Assembly: GCA_964507195.1 (NCBI GenBank)
Contig: CAZDPA010000147.1
Location: 1 to 9,847, forward strand
Source of the DNA: Solimonas sp964507195
GTDB lineage: Bacteria; Pseudomonadota; Gammaproteobacteria; Nevskiales; Nevskiaceae
Length of the DNA stretch: 9,847 nt
Direction: 5' to 3'
Shown: one piece after another, positions 1 through 6,350 of the stretch
Layout: each line of letters opens with the position of its first letter
Position numbering within the stretch: position 1 is the stretch's first letter
Made by a program: the position numbers and the translations under genes
The notes under the pieces: model-generated
The model's database searches: none
The model's input: the letters and a program-made list of their open reading frames with translations, nothing else
Told to the model about the DNA's origin: nothing

Positions 1-840
<840 letters not shown>

Positions 841-874
841 TGAATAGCTTTCAGCCAATGCTCATGTCGCAGTT

Positions 875-914
875 CCCTCTCCCCGCGAGCGGGGAGAGGG
901 CCAGGGTGAGGGGT
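875..914. repeat. REP-like palindrome between ureC and ureE
   Basis: A near-perfect hairpin spans 875-900: the arms CCCTCTCCCCGC and GCGGGGAGAGGG are separated by only GA. It is followed by a CCAGGGTGAGGGG tail to about 913. This is the widespread REP-like family whose reverse translation gives the familiar spurious peptide LTLALSPLAGRG. It lies in the 79-base gap between the ureC stop and the ureE start. Its tail contains AGGGG at 909-913, six bases before the ureE GTG. Such elements are often mobilised by RAYT transposases; none is present in this window. Confidence 0.85.
909..913 (+). promoter_or_regulatory. Probable ureE ribosome binding site inside the REP-like tail
   Basis: AGGGG lies six bases upstream of the GTG at 920. 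No other purine-rich stretch is near that start. The motif belongs to the conserved tail of the REP-like element, so the repeat seems to have been taken over as the translation initiation region. The strong hairpin ends nine bases upstream and leaves the site single-stranded. Confidence 0.5.
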
Positions 915-919
915 GCGCC

Positions 920-1477
920 GTGAGCACGCTGCTCAAACTGACCGCGCGAATCCCGCCGCCGGCCGATGGCACGGACCTGCGCGTGATCGTGCTCAGCTAC
1001 GCCGAACGCTCGCGCAGCCGTCTGCGCGCGGTGCTCGAAGACGGCACGGACGTCGGCCTGTTCCTGCCACGCGGCACACAACTGCGCGGCGGTGATGGCC
1101 TGCTCGGCGAAACCGGCGAAGTGATCCGCGTGCGCGCGGCGACCGAGCCGCTGTATCGGGTGACTGCACACGCTGACGCCGGCGATCCGGCCTTCGCGCT
1201 GCTGCGCGCGGCCTATCACCTCGGCAATCGCCATGTTCCGCTCGCACTGTCACCGGGCGAGCTGCTGCTCGAACCCGATCCGGTCCTGCGCGACATGCTG
1301 CTCGGCATCGGCATGGTCGTCACCGACTGTGCCACCGCGTTCGAGCCCGAGGCAGGTGCGTACGGCGGCGGACACCGCCATGATCACGACGACAGCGCCG
1401 GCTCGCTCGGCGAATTGCTGTCGCAGCAGGCGCATGCGCAGGTGCCCGATCTGTCGACGCTGCAGTTCCACCGGTGA
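920..1477 (+). CDS. ureE: Urease accessory protein UreE, nickel metallochaperone
   Basis: This 185-residue protein matches UreE, the cytoplasmic chaperone that binds Ni(II) and hands it to the UreG/UreF/UreD complex for urease activation. It has the usual two-domain plan: an N-terminal beta-rich peptide-binding domain (about 1-75) and a C-terminal metal-binding domain. The latter contains the GNRH motif at 102-105, whose His is the conserved interfacial nickel ligand. The tail is moderately His-rich (H152, H154 and H156 in GGGHRHDHDD), as in many UreE proteins, and should add nickel sites. The GTG start at 920 is chosen because AGGGG lies six bases upstream and the N-terminus aligns with the family. 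Its stop TGA overlaps the ureF start (GTGA), which indicates translational coupling. Confidence 0.95.
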   Translation: MSTLLKLTARIPPPADGTDLRVIVLSYAERSRSRLRAVLEDGTDVGLFLPRGTQLRGGDGLLGETGEVIRVRAATEPLYRVTAHADAGDPAFALLRAAYHLGNRHVPLALSPGELLLEPDPVLRDMLLGIGMVVTDCATAFEPEAGAYGGGHRHDHDDSAGSLGELLSQQAHAQVPDLSTLQFHR

Positions 1478-2190
1478 ACCGCGCACCGCGCTCCAGGCGG
1501 GAACCCGTCGCAGCGTCTGTGCCTGCGGAAGATCTCGCGTCGCTGGGCGCACTGCTGCAGCTCAGCAGTCCCGCCTTGCCGGTCGGCGCATACAGCTATT
1601 CACAGGCGCTGGAGTCGGCCATCGACAAGGGCTTCGTCAGCGATGCCGCATCGGCGCAGGTCTGGATCGCGGCGTCGCTGAAGCTCGTGCTCGGCCGCTA
1701 TGAAGCGCCGGTGTGGTGCCGTCTGCGCGCAGCCTGGGATGCGCAGGACAGGATTCGCTACGAGCGCTGGAACAGCGAATTCATCGCCAGCCGCGAAACG
1801 CGCGAGCTGCGCGCCGAGACCTTGCAGATGGGCTACTCGCTGCGCCAGCTGTTGCAGGCCACCGACGCAGAACAAATCCCTCCTGCCGGCGATCTGTGCT
1901 TTCCGGCCGCACACGCCTGCGCGAGCGCGCTGTGGGCAATCCCGCCACGGCTGGCGCTGTACGGCTATCTCTATAGCTGGCTGGAAAACCAGGTCATGAC
2001 TGCGCTCAAGGCGGTGCCGCTCGGGCAGGTGTCCGGACAGAAGCTGCTGATCGCCATCCGGCCGCAGATCGCCGGCCTGGTCGAGCAGGCGTTCGCGATG
2101 CGCGATGAAGAACTTTCGACGCAGGCGCCGATGCTCGGCCTGCTCAGCAGCCAGCACGAAACCCAATACTCAAGATTGTTCAGGAGCTGA
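1474..2190 (+). CDS. ureF: Urease accessory protein UreF
   Basis: This 238-residue, mostly helical protein matches UreF, which sits between UreD and UreG in the urease activation complex and controls UreG GTP hydrolysis during nickel insertion. The family signature SSPALPVGAYSYSQALE occurs near residues 31-47, followed by ASRETRELRAE and then ENQV..ALKAVPLGQ..GQ. The C-terminus SSQHETQYSRLFRS is typical. The GTG start overlaps the ureE stop by four bases, and no Shine-Dalgarno motif precedes it, so translation is probably coupled to ureE. The first 20 or so residues are Arg- and Pro-rich and vary in the family, so a slightly later start cannot be excluded. The gene ends three bases before ureG. 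Confidence 0.95.
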   Translation: MNRAPRSRREPVAASVPAEDLASLGALLQLSSPALPVGAYSYSQALESAIDKGFVSDAASAQVWIAASLKLVLGRYEAPVWCRLRAAWDAQDRIRYERWNSEFIASRETRELRAETLQMGYSLRQLLQATDAEQIPPAGDLCFPAAHACASALWAIPPRLALYGYLYSWLENQVMTALKAVPLGQVSGQKLLIAIRPQIAGLVEQAFAMRDEELSTQAPMLGLLSSQHETQYSRLFRS

Positions 2191-2193
2191 TTC

Positions 2194-2820
2194 ATGGCGG
2201 AAATCAACATCACGGGCGGCCCCTTGCGCGTCGGCATCGGCGGCCCGGTCGGCTCCGGCAAGACCACGCTGGTTGAAGTCCTGTGCAAGCGCATGCGCGA
2301 TCATCACCGCCTCGCGGTCGTCACCAACGACATCTACACCAGGGAAGACGAACGCCTGCTGGTCGCCGCCGGCGCGCTCGCGCCGGAACGCATCATGGGC
2401 GTGGAGACCGGCGGCTGCCCGCACACCGCCATCCGCGAAGACGCCTCGATCAATCTTGAAGCCGTCGACCGCATGAGCCGGCGCTTTCCCGATCTGGAAC
2501 TGATCTTAATCGAGTCCGGCGGCGACAACCTCGCCGCCACCTTCAGCCCCGAGCTGTCCGACCTGACGATCTACGTCATCGACGTCGCCGGCGGCGAGAA
2601 GATCCCACGCAAGGGCGGACCGGGCATCACCAAGGCCGATCTGCTCGTCATCAACAAGACGGATCTGGCGCCCTACGTCGGCGCGAATCTCGACGTCATG
2701 GCCCACGACGCCACGCGCATGCGCGGCAAGCTGCCATTCGTGATGACCAATCTGAAGGCCGGCGACGGCGTGCAGACAGTGATCGACTTCATCATCGCGC
2801 GGGGGATGCTGGCCGCGTGA
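2194..2820 (+). CDS. ureG: Urease accessory GTPase UreG
   Basis: This 208-residue SIMIBI-class GTPase couples GTP hydrolysis to nickel delivery into apo-urease. Visible motifs are the P-loop GGPVGSGKTTL (about 16-26), the metal-binding CPH at 75-77, the ESGGDNL segment (107-113) and the guanine-specificity motif NKTD (154-157). Length and motif order match the family exactly. A good ribosome binding site, AGGAG at 2182-2186, lies seven bases before the ATG and overlaps the 3' end of ureF. It is the last gene of the operon; a cluster of REP-like repeats begins about 20 bases after its stop. ureD, ureA and ureB are not in the window and are expected upstream of base 1. Confidence 0.97.
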   Translation: MAEINITGGPLRVGIGGPVGSGKTTLVEVLCKRMRDHHRLAVVTNDIYTREDERLLVAAGALAPERIMGVETGGCPHTAIREDASINLEAVDRMSRRFPDLELILIESGGDNLAATFSPELSDLTIYVIDVAGGEKIPRKGGPGITKADLLVINKTDLAPYVGANLDVMAHDATRMRGKLPFVMTNLKAGDGVQTVIDFIIARGMLAA

Positions 2821-2843
2821 AGTCCGAGCGATGTCGCGGCACC

Positions 2844-2874
2844 CCTCGATACACCGCGCGAGCGCGGCACTCGG
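2844..2874. repeat. REP-like unit 1
   Basis: An imperfect palindrome with the core CCGCGC..GCGCGG, flanked by CTCGATACA on one side and CACTCGG on the other. It belongs to the same family as the units at 2881, 2951, 9211, 9277 and 9828. It lies in the 192-base gap between ureG and the convergent DUF4345 gene. Confidence 0.75.
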
Positions 2875-2880
2875 GACAGG

Positions 2881-2920
2881 TCTCGATACACCGGCTTCGC
2901 AGGCACTCGATGCGAACGGG
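2881..2920. repeat. REP-like unit 2
   Basis: TCTCGATACACCGGC, then CACTCGATGCGAACGGG. It has the same orientation as unit 1, with a divergent central loop. The GCGAACGGG end matches the outer end of the units near 9211-9318. Confidence 0.75.
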
Positions 2921-2950
2921 GTGTTGTAGGGCCGTCGAGTACCCACCCAA

Positions 2951-2994
2951 ACCCCGTTCGTCTCGAGTGCCGCGCACAGCGCGGTGCATCGAGA
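2951..2994. repeat. REP-like unit 3, inverted
   Basis: It begins ACCCCGTTCG, continues TCTCGAGTGCCGCGC and GCGCGGTGCATCGAGA, and is the reverse complement of the pattern in units 1 and 2. Units 2 and 3 together form a larger inverted repeat (a BIME-like pair) about 30 bases apart. It may end transcription of the convergent ureG and DUF4345 genes, although no T-run is obvious here. Confidence 0.75.
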
Positions 2995-3012
2995 GGCCAG
3001 AGCGGACCCAAC

Positions 3013-3426
3013 TCAGTACGTATTGTCCCGACTGCTCTTCAATACGTTCCCCAACCACCAGACCAGGACCGGTGGCAGCACCAGTTCGCTAATCAGCAAG
3101 CCCACAACCTGCAGCGACGGAACACCGTGAACCGCAACGGACACGAGCCGGGCCAACCCGGCCGCAAAGAACACCCAGAGCAGACAACGCAGCACCGTCG
3201 CGTACTTGGGAATATCGCTCGCGCAGAGCAGGAACAACACGCCATACAGCATGAAGATCACGCCGAAGAAGCGGTTCTGGCTGTCCAGTACCGGATCGGC
3301 AATGACTTCGGCAGGCAGCTTGGCGCCCAGCAGCACATCGGCGCCGAGGCCCAGCGTCAGATGCAGTGCACCGACCATGAAGAAGACCGGTGCCGACAAT
3401 CGCAGGACAAGGGCAAGGGTTTGCAT
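3013..3426 (-). CDS. DUF4345-family small membrane protein
   Basis: This 137-residue hydrophobic protein has about four predicted membrane helices (roughly 5-27, 50-70, 75-97 and 105-128). The central motif DPVLDSQNRFFGVIFMLYG, followed by DIPKYATVLR, is what I recognise as DUF4345, a family of inner-membrane proteins of unknown function. An AGGAG-like site (CAGGAGACGC) sits just before the ATG. The gene begins 24 bases after the methyltransferase gene on the same strand, so the two are probably co-transcribed. Its function cannot be read from the sequence. The 3' end converges on the repeat cluster after ureG. Confidence 0.85.
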   Translation of the reverse strand: MQTLALVLRLSAPVFFMVGALHLTLGLGADVLLGAKLPAEVIADPVLDSQNRFFGVIFMLYGVLFLLCASDIPKYATVLRCLLWVFFAAGLARLVSVAVHGVPSLQVVGLLISELVLPPVLVWWLGNVLKSSRDNTY

Positions 3427-3450
3427 GCGTCTCCTGTGCAGCGTTGGTTT

Positions 3451-4476
3451 CTACTTGTAAGCGACCACCGCACTGGTGGGTCCGGCAAGCGCAATCATCT
3501 CGAAGCGCTGGAACCCCGCTTCGCGGCACCAGCCCTGGAAATCGGCGTAGGTGTAGTCGAAGGCATCGCCGAACTCGATCAGCATGTTCAACGACATCAG
3601 CAGGCCAAACGCGTTCTCGCGCCTGGCATCGTCGATCACGTTCTCGATGGCGATGAAGGCGCCGCCCGCCGGCAGAGCGTCGTAGGCCTTCCTGATCAGG
3701 ATCTTTTTGTTCTCAAGATTCCAGTCATGCAGGATGTTGCCCATGGTAACGACGTCCGCCCTGGGCAGATCGTCCTTGAAGAAATCGCCTGAGATCGGCT
3801 TGATCCGGCTTTCCATGCCGGCTGCCTTGATCTCCTTGCCTGCGAGCGGCGCGACCGGAGGCAGATCAAAGCTGGTGCAGGACAGGTGCTGATGATGTGT
3901 CGCGACAATTCTGGACAGCAGCGCCAGGGCCCCACCGACATCGCTCAGAGTTTTGTATTTCGGGAAATCGAACTTCTGCGCCAGCATTGCGAAGTTCGCC
4001 GCCTGGAAGCCGGTCATCGCATCGAGGAACTCACCCAGCGATTCCTCGTTTGCGTATAGCGCCTCGAAGATGGACTTGCCGCCGTGCTTCACTTCGTTCT
4101 GCGGCTGCCCGGTCTTCAACGCCGTCCCGAGGTGATTCCAGTATCCGAACAGTCGGGAGTTCAGCATCTGTGGCAGGCCGCCGATGTAGGTCGGGCTCTT
4201 CTTGTTCAAGAACGCCGCGGTCTGCGGCGTGTTCCTGTATTTGCCCTCAGGCCCGTCACCGTCACGGTCGAGGAATTTCAATGCCACCAGCGCATCGAAG
4301 AAATCAAATGTGCCACGAGGGTGCAGGCCGAGCGCCTTGCCGAGCTGGTCAGCGGACTGCTGGCCGTCGCCGAGTGTCGTGAACAAGTCGAGCTCCACCG
4401 CAGTCAGCAAGACCTTCGAAGCCCAGAATGCAGTGGCGGTCTGCATGATGTGGGAAGGGTCGAGTGGCTCGTTCAT
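3451..4476 (-). CDS. SAM-dependent O-methyltransferase-type protein with altered motif I
   Basis: This 341-residue protein has an N-terminal winged-helix dimerisation-like domain (about 10-95) and a C-terminal class I methyltransferase domain of the Methyltransf_2 type, the group that includes hydroxyneurosporene and caffeate O-methyltransferases. Visible landmarks are the SAM motif I region TLSDVGGALALLS (177-188), SFDLP (202-206), GDFF (230-233) and LHDW (249-252), whose His is the catalytic base in studied O-methyltransferases. Motif I is odd: relatives usually read DVGGxxG, but here it is DVGGALA, lacking the last Gly. The start at 4476 is preferred over an upstream Met (4527) because GGAG lies seven bases before it and MNEPLDPSHIMQTATAF is a plausible N-terminus. 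The substrate is unknown. It is probably co-transcribed with the SnoaL-like and DUF4345 genes. Confidence 0.85.
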   Translation of the reverse strand: MNEPLDPSHIMQTATAFWASKVLLTAVELDLFTTLGDGQQSADQLGKALGLHPRGTFDFFDALVALKFLDRDGDGPEGKYRNTPQTAAFLNKKSPTYIGGLPQMLNSRLFGYWNHLGTALKTGQPQNEVKHGGKSIFEALYANEESLGEFLDAMTGFQAANFAMLAQKFDFPKYKTLSDVGGALALLSRIVATHHQHLSCTSFDLPPVAPLAGKEIKAAGMESRIKPISGDFFKDDLPRADVVTMGNILHDWNLENKKILIRKAYDALPAGGAFIAIENVIDDARRENAFGLLMSLNMLIEFGDAFDYTYADFQGWCREAGFQRFEMIALAGPTSAVVAYK

Positions 4477-4515
4477 TCCTGTTCTCCGTTTCCTGCAAAG
4501 GCCAAGGCGACTCAA

Positions 4516-4532
4516 CGACCGTATCACGGTCG
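4516..4532. repeat. Perfect inverted repeat upstream of the methyltransferase gene
   Basis: CGACCGT, ATC, ACGGTCG: a seven-base perfect stem with a three-base loop, 40 bases upstream of the methyltransferase start and 20 bases after the SnoaL-like stop. No T-run follows on the minus strand, so a regulator binding site or an mRNA processing hairpin fits better than a terminator. Confidence 0.5.
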
Positions 4533-4551
4533 ATCGAGCATATCCGCTATT

Positions 4552-4998
4552 TCATGCGCTGCTTTTCGGCAACGGCAGCAGCAGGTGGCGGCTGAGATCG
4601 CCGATCAGTTCCGTATGCATGCGCCGCTCGACGAAATGCCAGCCCGCCGCGTCGCGCGCGAAACGGTCGTGGTAGCGACCGGCGATGATCGCCTGCAGCG
4701 GAAAGTCCTCCAGCGCCTGGAACACCGTAAAGCGCAGCCGCGCACTTGCGGCTCGCAGGTCTTCGTCGATATCGATGCAGAGATTGCTCATCACGTGCTG
4801 CGTGCGCGGAGTTCCGCAGTCATAGCGGCGCGTAAAGCTCTCGTACATCGCCTGCACCGCGTGCGCGCCTTGCATGACGCTGCCAGCCGCAACGATCTGG
4901 CCACGAGAGAACAGCTGGCCAATCGCGGCGAAATCGCCAGCGTCGATCAGCTCGGCGTAGCGGTACAGCAGGTGTTCGATTGCGTGGTGGTCTTCCAT
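4552..4998 (-). CDS. NTF2/SnoaL-like domain protein
   Basis: This 148-residue protein has the alpha+beta cone (NTF2-like) pattern of SnoaL_4-type proteins: an N-terminal helix with IEHLLYRYAELIDAGDF, a central TQHVMSNLCIDID strand, and the terminal AGRYHDRFARDAAGWHFVERR hairpin. Family members include polyketide cyclases, dehydratases and dioxygenase-beta-like proteins, and many have no known activity; no specific function can be assigned. The start at 4998 is chosen over the Met at 5121 because the extra 41 residues show no family resemblance and overlap the attC-like site. The ribosome binding site is weak (AGG about nine bases upstream). The methyltransferase gene follows 75 bases downstream. 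It could be the first chromosomal gene beyond the cassette array, or conceivably a cassette gene read from it. Confidence 0.8.
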   Translation of the reverse strand: MEDHHAIEHLLYRYAELIDAGDFAAIGQLFSRGQIVAAGSVMQGAHAVQAMYESFTRRYDCGTPRTQHVMSNLCIDIDEDLRAASARLRFTVFQALEDFPLQAIIAGRYHDRFARDAAGWHFVERRMHTELIGDLSRHLLLPLPKSSA

Positions 4999-5000
4999 GT

Positions 5001-5059
5001 GGCTGATGCCTGATTTAAGCCACACCGCAAGGCGGTGACGGATCGGACGAACTGCTAGG
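5001..5059 (-). other. attC-like site 3 (after HNH gene)
   Basis: Read on the minus strand, this 59-base site starts with ACCTAGC (R''-like) followed by AGTTCGTCC. It has a central hairpin CACCGC-CTT-GCGGTG, then GGCTTAAATCAGGC, and ends at ATCAGCC (R'-like, degenerate). From memory, the order CCTA-CA-TTCGT, then C-G-rich hairpin, then GGCTTAA-TCA-GC follows attC sites of aadA/aac(6') resistance cassettes, and the length is almost the same. The HNH stop codon lies inside it. The right core does not fit GTTRRRY well. Confidence 0.5.
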
Positions 5060-5755
5060 TGTTGCCCCCGGACGTGGCCACCCGCGGTACCTGGCAGTAT
5101 GAAGGAGGCGCTGATGAACATCTTTTTTGGACTCGAGGCTGTTCAGAAGGCGTTTCGCAATCTCATCACAGATTGGCTTCCGATCCGCATTGATGAACAC
5201 TCGTGGCTCGTCATTATCTACATCTCGCTCTTCGTAGGAGAACGTGAGCCACCCCCATGCGGCAAAGAGTTCAAGTACTGCGATGTGCGGAACGTATAGA
5301 TCTCCATCGCAGTAATCCACTTGATCTGTGACAAGCACATCAAAAGCAAGCTCGTCCCCATAGAAGACGACAGATTGCCCCGCTTTGACTGCGGCCTTTA
5401 CCATGGCGTCATAGTCGGCCGCATAAAAAGCGAGAAAGTTTAGCAACTCGTCTCGATGGAGCTGAGCGCTCCAACTTCCGAACGTGTAGTAGAGCTCTTC
5501 TCGATAGGTTTCTATCTCGGCCCTCTGGAGGCCTTTACTTTGGCTGGTACGTGAATCAAATTCATCGTGATGATCGAAGCAAAGAAACGCCAAATTCTTA
5601 GCGGCGTTGTTGTCACGATTCCCGTCAAGGTGAGCAATCTGTCCCTTCTTGACCGCGGAGTCTCGGGAAAGCCCAAAACACACGCAGCATCGACGACGAG
5701 ACTGAACAAGCACCTCCGCTTGGGTCGAATCTGGAACCTTTGTACGCGATGACAT
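5015..5755 (-). CDS. HNH endonuclease-domain protein (cassette gene 3)
   Basis: This 246-residue protein has an N-terminal HNH nuclease domain. CCVC (C23/C26) begins it, QIAHLD contains the first conserved His (H42), NNAAKNL holds the central Asn (N54), and LCFDHHDEFD (C59, H62/H63) closes the motif. The Cys pairs probably bind a structural zinc, and the His residues bind the catalytic metal. Residues 100-205 form a separate alpha/beta region I do not recognise. The last 14 residues (PSSSSDPSPPCGVA) are encoded by the attC-like site, so the tail is probably incidental. A Shine-Dalgarno match, AGGTG at 5764-5768, lies eight bases before the ATG, inside the preceding attC-like site. HNH proteins of this kind often act in phage or plasmid defence; that role is inference. 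Confidence 0.75.
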   Translation of the reverse strand: MSSRTKVPDSTQAEVLVQSRRRCCVCFGLSRDSAVKKGQIAHLDGNRDNNAAKNLAFLCFDHHDEFDSRTSQSKGLQRAEIETYREELYYTFGSWSAQLHRDELLNFLAFYAADYDAMVKAAVKAGQSVVFYGDELAFDVLVTDQVDYCDGDLYVPHIAVLELFAAWGWLTFSYEERDVDNDEPRVFINADRKPICDEIAKRLLNSLESKKDVHQRLLHTARYRGWPRPGATPSSSSDPSPPCGVA

Positions 5756-5764
5756 ATCAGTAGC

Positions 5765-5818
5765 ACCTAGCGCCTCAGGGCGCCGCGAAGCGGCATCCTC
5801 GGGTGGAAGCGATTAGGC
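5765..5818 (-). other. attC-like site 2 (between nuclease-like and HNH genes)
   Basis: On the minus strand it starts with GCCTAAT (R''-like, containing the stop codon TAA of the upstream gene), has a central hairpin GCCGC-TTC-GCGGC flanked by GAGG and CCCTGAGG, and ends GCTAGGTGC (R'-like). From memory, resistance-cassette attC sites share the same GCCTAA start, GCCGCTTCGCGGCGC centre and GTTAGATGC end. The length is 54 bases. The right core has GCT where GTT is expected. The following ATG is nine bases away. Confidence 0.6.
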
Positions 5819-6271
5819 ATCACAAGACAAGCTCACTACCTCGATGGAAAGGCCGAACGACTTGCCATGTTCTGCGACCGCATGGCCCAGTCCGCTAGAT
5901 AATTTCTTCGCGCCTAGTCTCGGAGTGAGGAAGACGAACCTGTTTAGATTCGGCAGTCCGTTGTCACGCGCCATGAGCGTCTTAAAGATATCTCTGTAGA
6001 ACTCCATGTGCACATTATTGGGAGAGGCCTTCATTTCGTACGAGATGCCGGCTCTACGGTCAACGACGTCTATTCGTTCTCGGAGATGAGGGGCGACCTT
6101 GTATTCAACTAGAAGCCGGGATGGCTGAAGCTTGCGCACTGCAGCTTGCCATTTATCTGTTACCAGCTTCGCTAGTTTGTCTCCAGTCCCCTCATCTCCG
6201 CTCATACGCCAATGAGTTGCATGAGCAAGCCGCGCCTCAGAAACAATAAGGTCATGCACGCGTTTGTTCAT
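5813..6271 (-). CDS. Unknown protein with PD-(D/E)XK-like motif (cassette gene 2)
   Basis: A 152-residue soluble protein that I do not recognise as a named family. The middle part (residues 50-100) has the layout of a PD-(D/E)XK nuclease core: LLVEYKV with E56, then RIDVVD with D68/D71, a turn, then SYEMKAS with E79-x-K81, followed by a helix MEFYRDIFKTL. The C-terminal part has RFVFLTP and LSIEVVSL strands. The fold assignment is inference from motif spacing only. The protein is small for a free-standing restriction-type enzyme. The ATG at 6271 lies ten bases after the right core of the preceding attC-like site, and the stop codon is inside the next one. No clear ribosome binding site is seen. 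A role in nucleic-acid cleavage, perhaps defence, is possible. Confidence 0.6.
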   Translation of the reverse strand: MNKRVHDLIVSEARLAHATHWRMSGDEGTGDKLAKLVTDKWQAAVRKLQPSRLLVEYKVAPHLRERIDVVDRRAGISYEMKASPNNVHMEFYRDIFKTLMARDNGLPNLNRFVFLTPRLGAKKLSSGLGHAVAEHGKSFGLSIEVVSLSCDA

Positions 6272-6281
6272 GATGTCGAAC

Positions 6282-6346
6282 GCCCAGCTTCAGTCGCGGC
6301 CCGCGAGCGTCGCGAGTGGGACGTCGGTAGTAAGCGTTGGTTGGGC
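6282..6346 (-). other. attC-like site 1 (between membrane-protein and nuclease-like genes)
   Basis: On the minus strand it opens with GCCCAAC, a perfect RYYYAAC core, four bases after the TAG stop of the upstream gene. It contains a central CGCGA-CGC-TCGCG hairpin and closes with GCTGGGC, then GTTCGAC and, four bases later, the ATG of the next gene. The outer arms pair over GGCGCCCA/TGGGCGTT with two G-T wobbles. The length is 65 bases. Read on the plus strand instead, the right core would be a perfect GTTGGGC, so its orientation rests on gene placement rather than on the core alone. Confidence 0.55.
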
Positions 6347-6350
6347 GCCA

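Noticed and set aside
851..1234. Minus-strand open frame opposite ureE
   Set aside because: It is antisense to ureE, and its C-terminal part is the well-known spurious translation of the REP-like palindrome (LTLALSPLAGRG).
2841..2996. CRISPR-like spaced repeats
   Set aside because: The units are palindromic, in mixed orientation and irregularly spaced, with no uniform spacers and no cas genes.
2506..3058. Several minus-strand open frames across ureG and the repeat cluster
   Set aside because: They depend on translation of the palindromic repeats and are antisense to ureG.
3127..3792. Plus-strand open frame of 221 codons
   Set aside because: Antisense to the DUF4345 and methyltransferase genes, with Gln/His-rich low-complexity composition and no motif.
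4084..5013. Long plus-strand open frame of 309 codons
   Set aside because: It lies opposite the methyltransferase and SnoaL-like genes, which have clear family motifs; GC-rich DNA keeps the antisense frame open.
5099..5299. Small plus-strand open frame with a good GGAG before an ATG (66 codons)
   Set aside because: It is antisense to the C-terminal half of the HNH gene and has no recognisable features; treated as chance.
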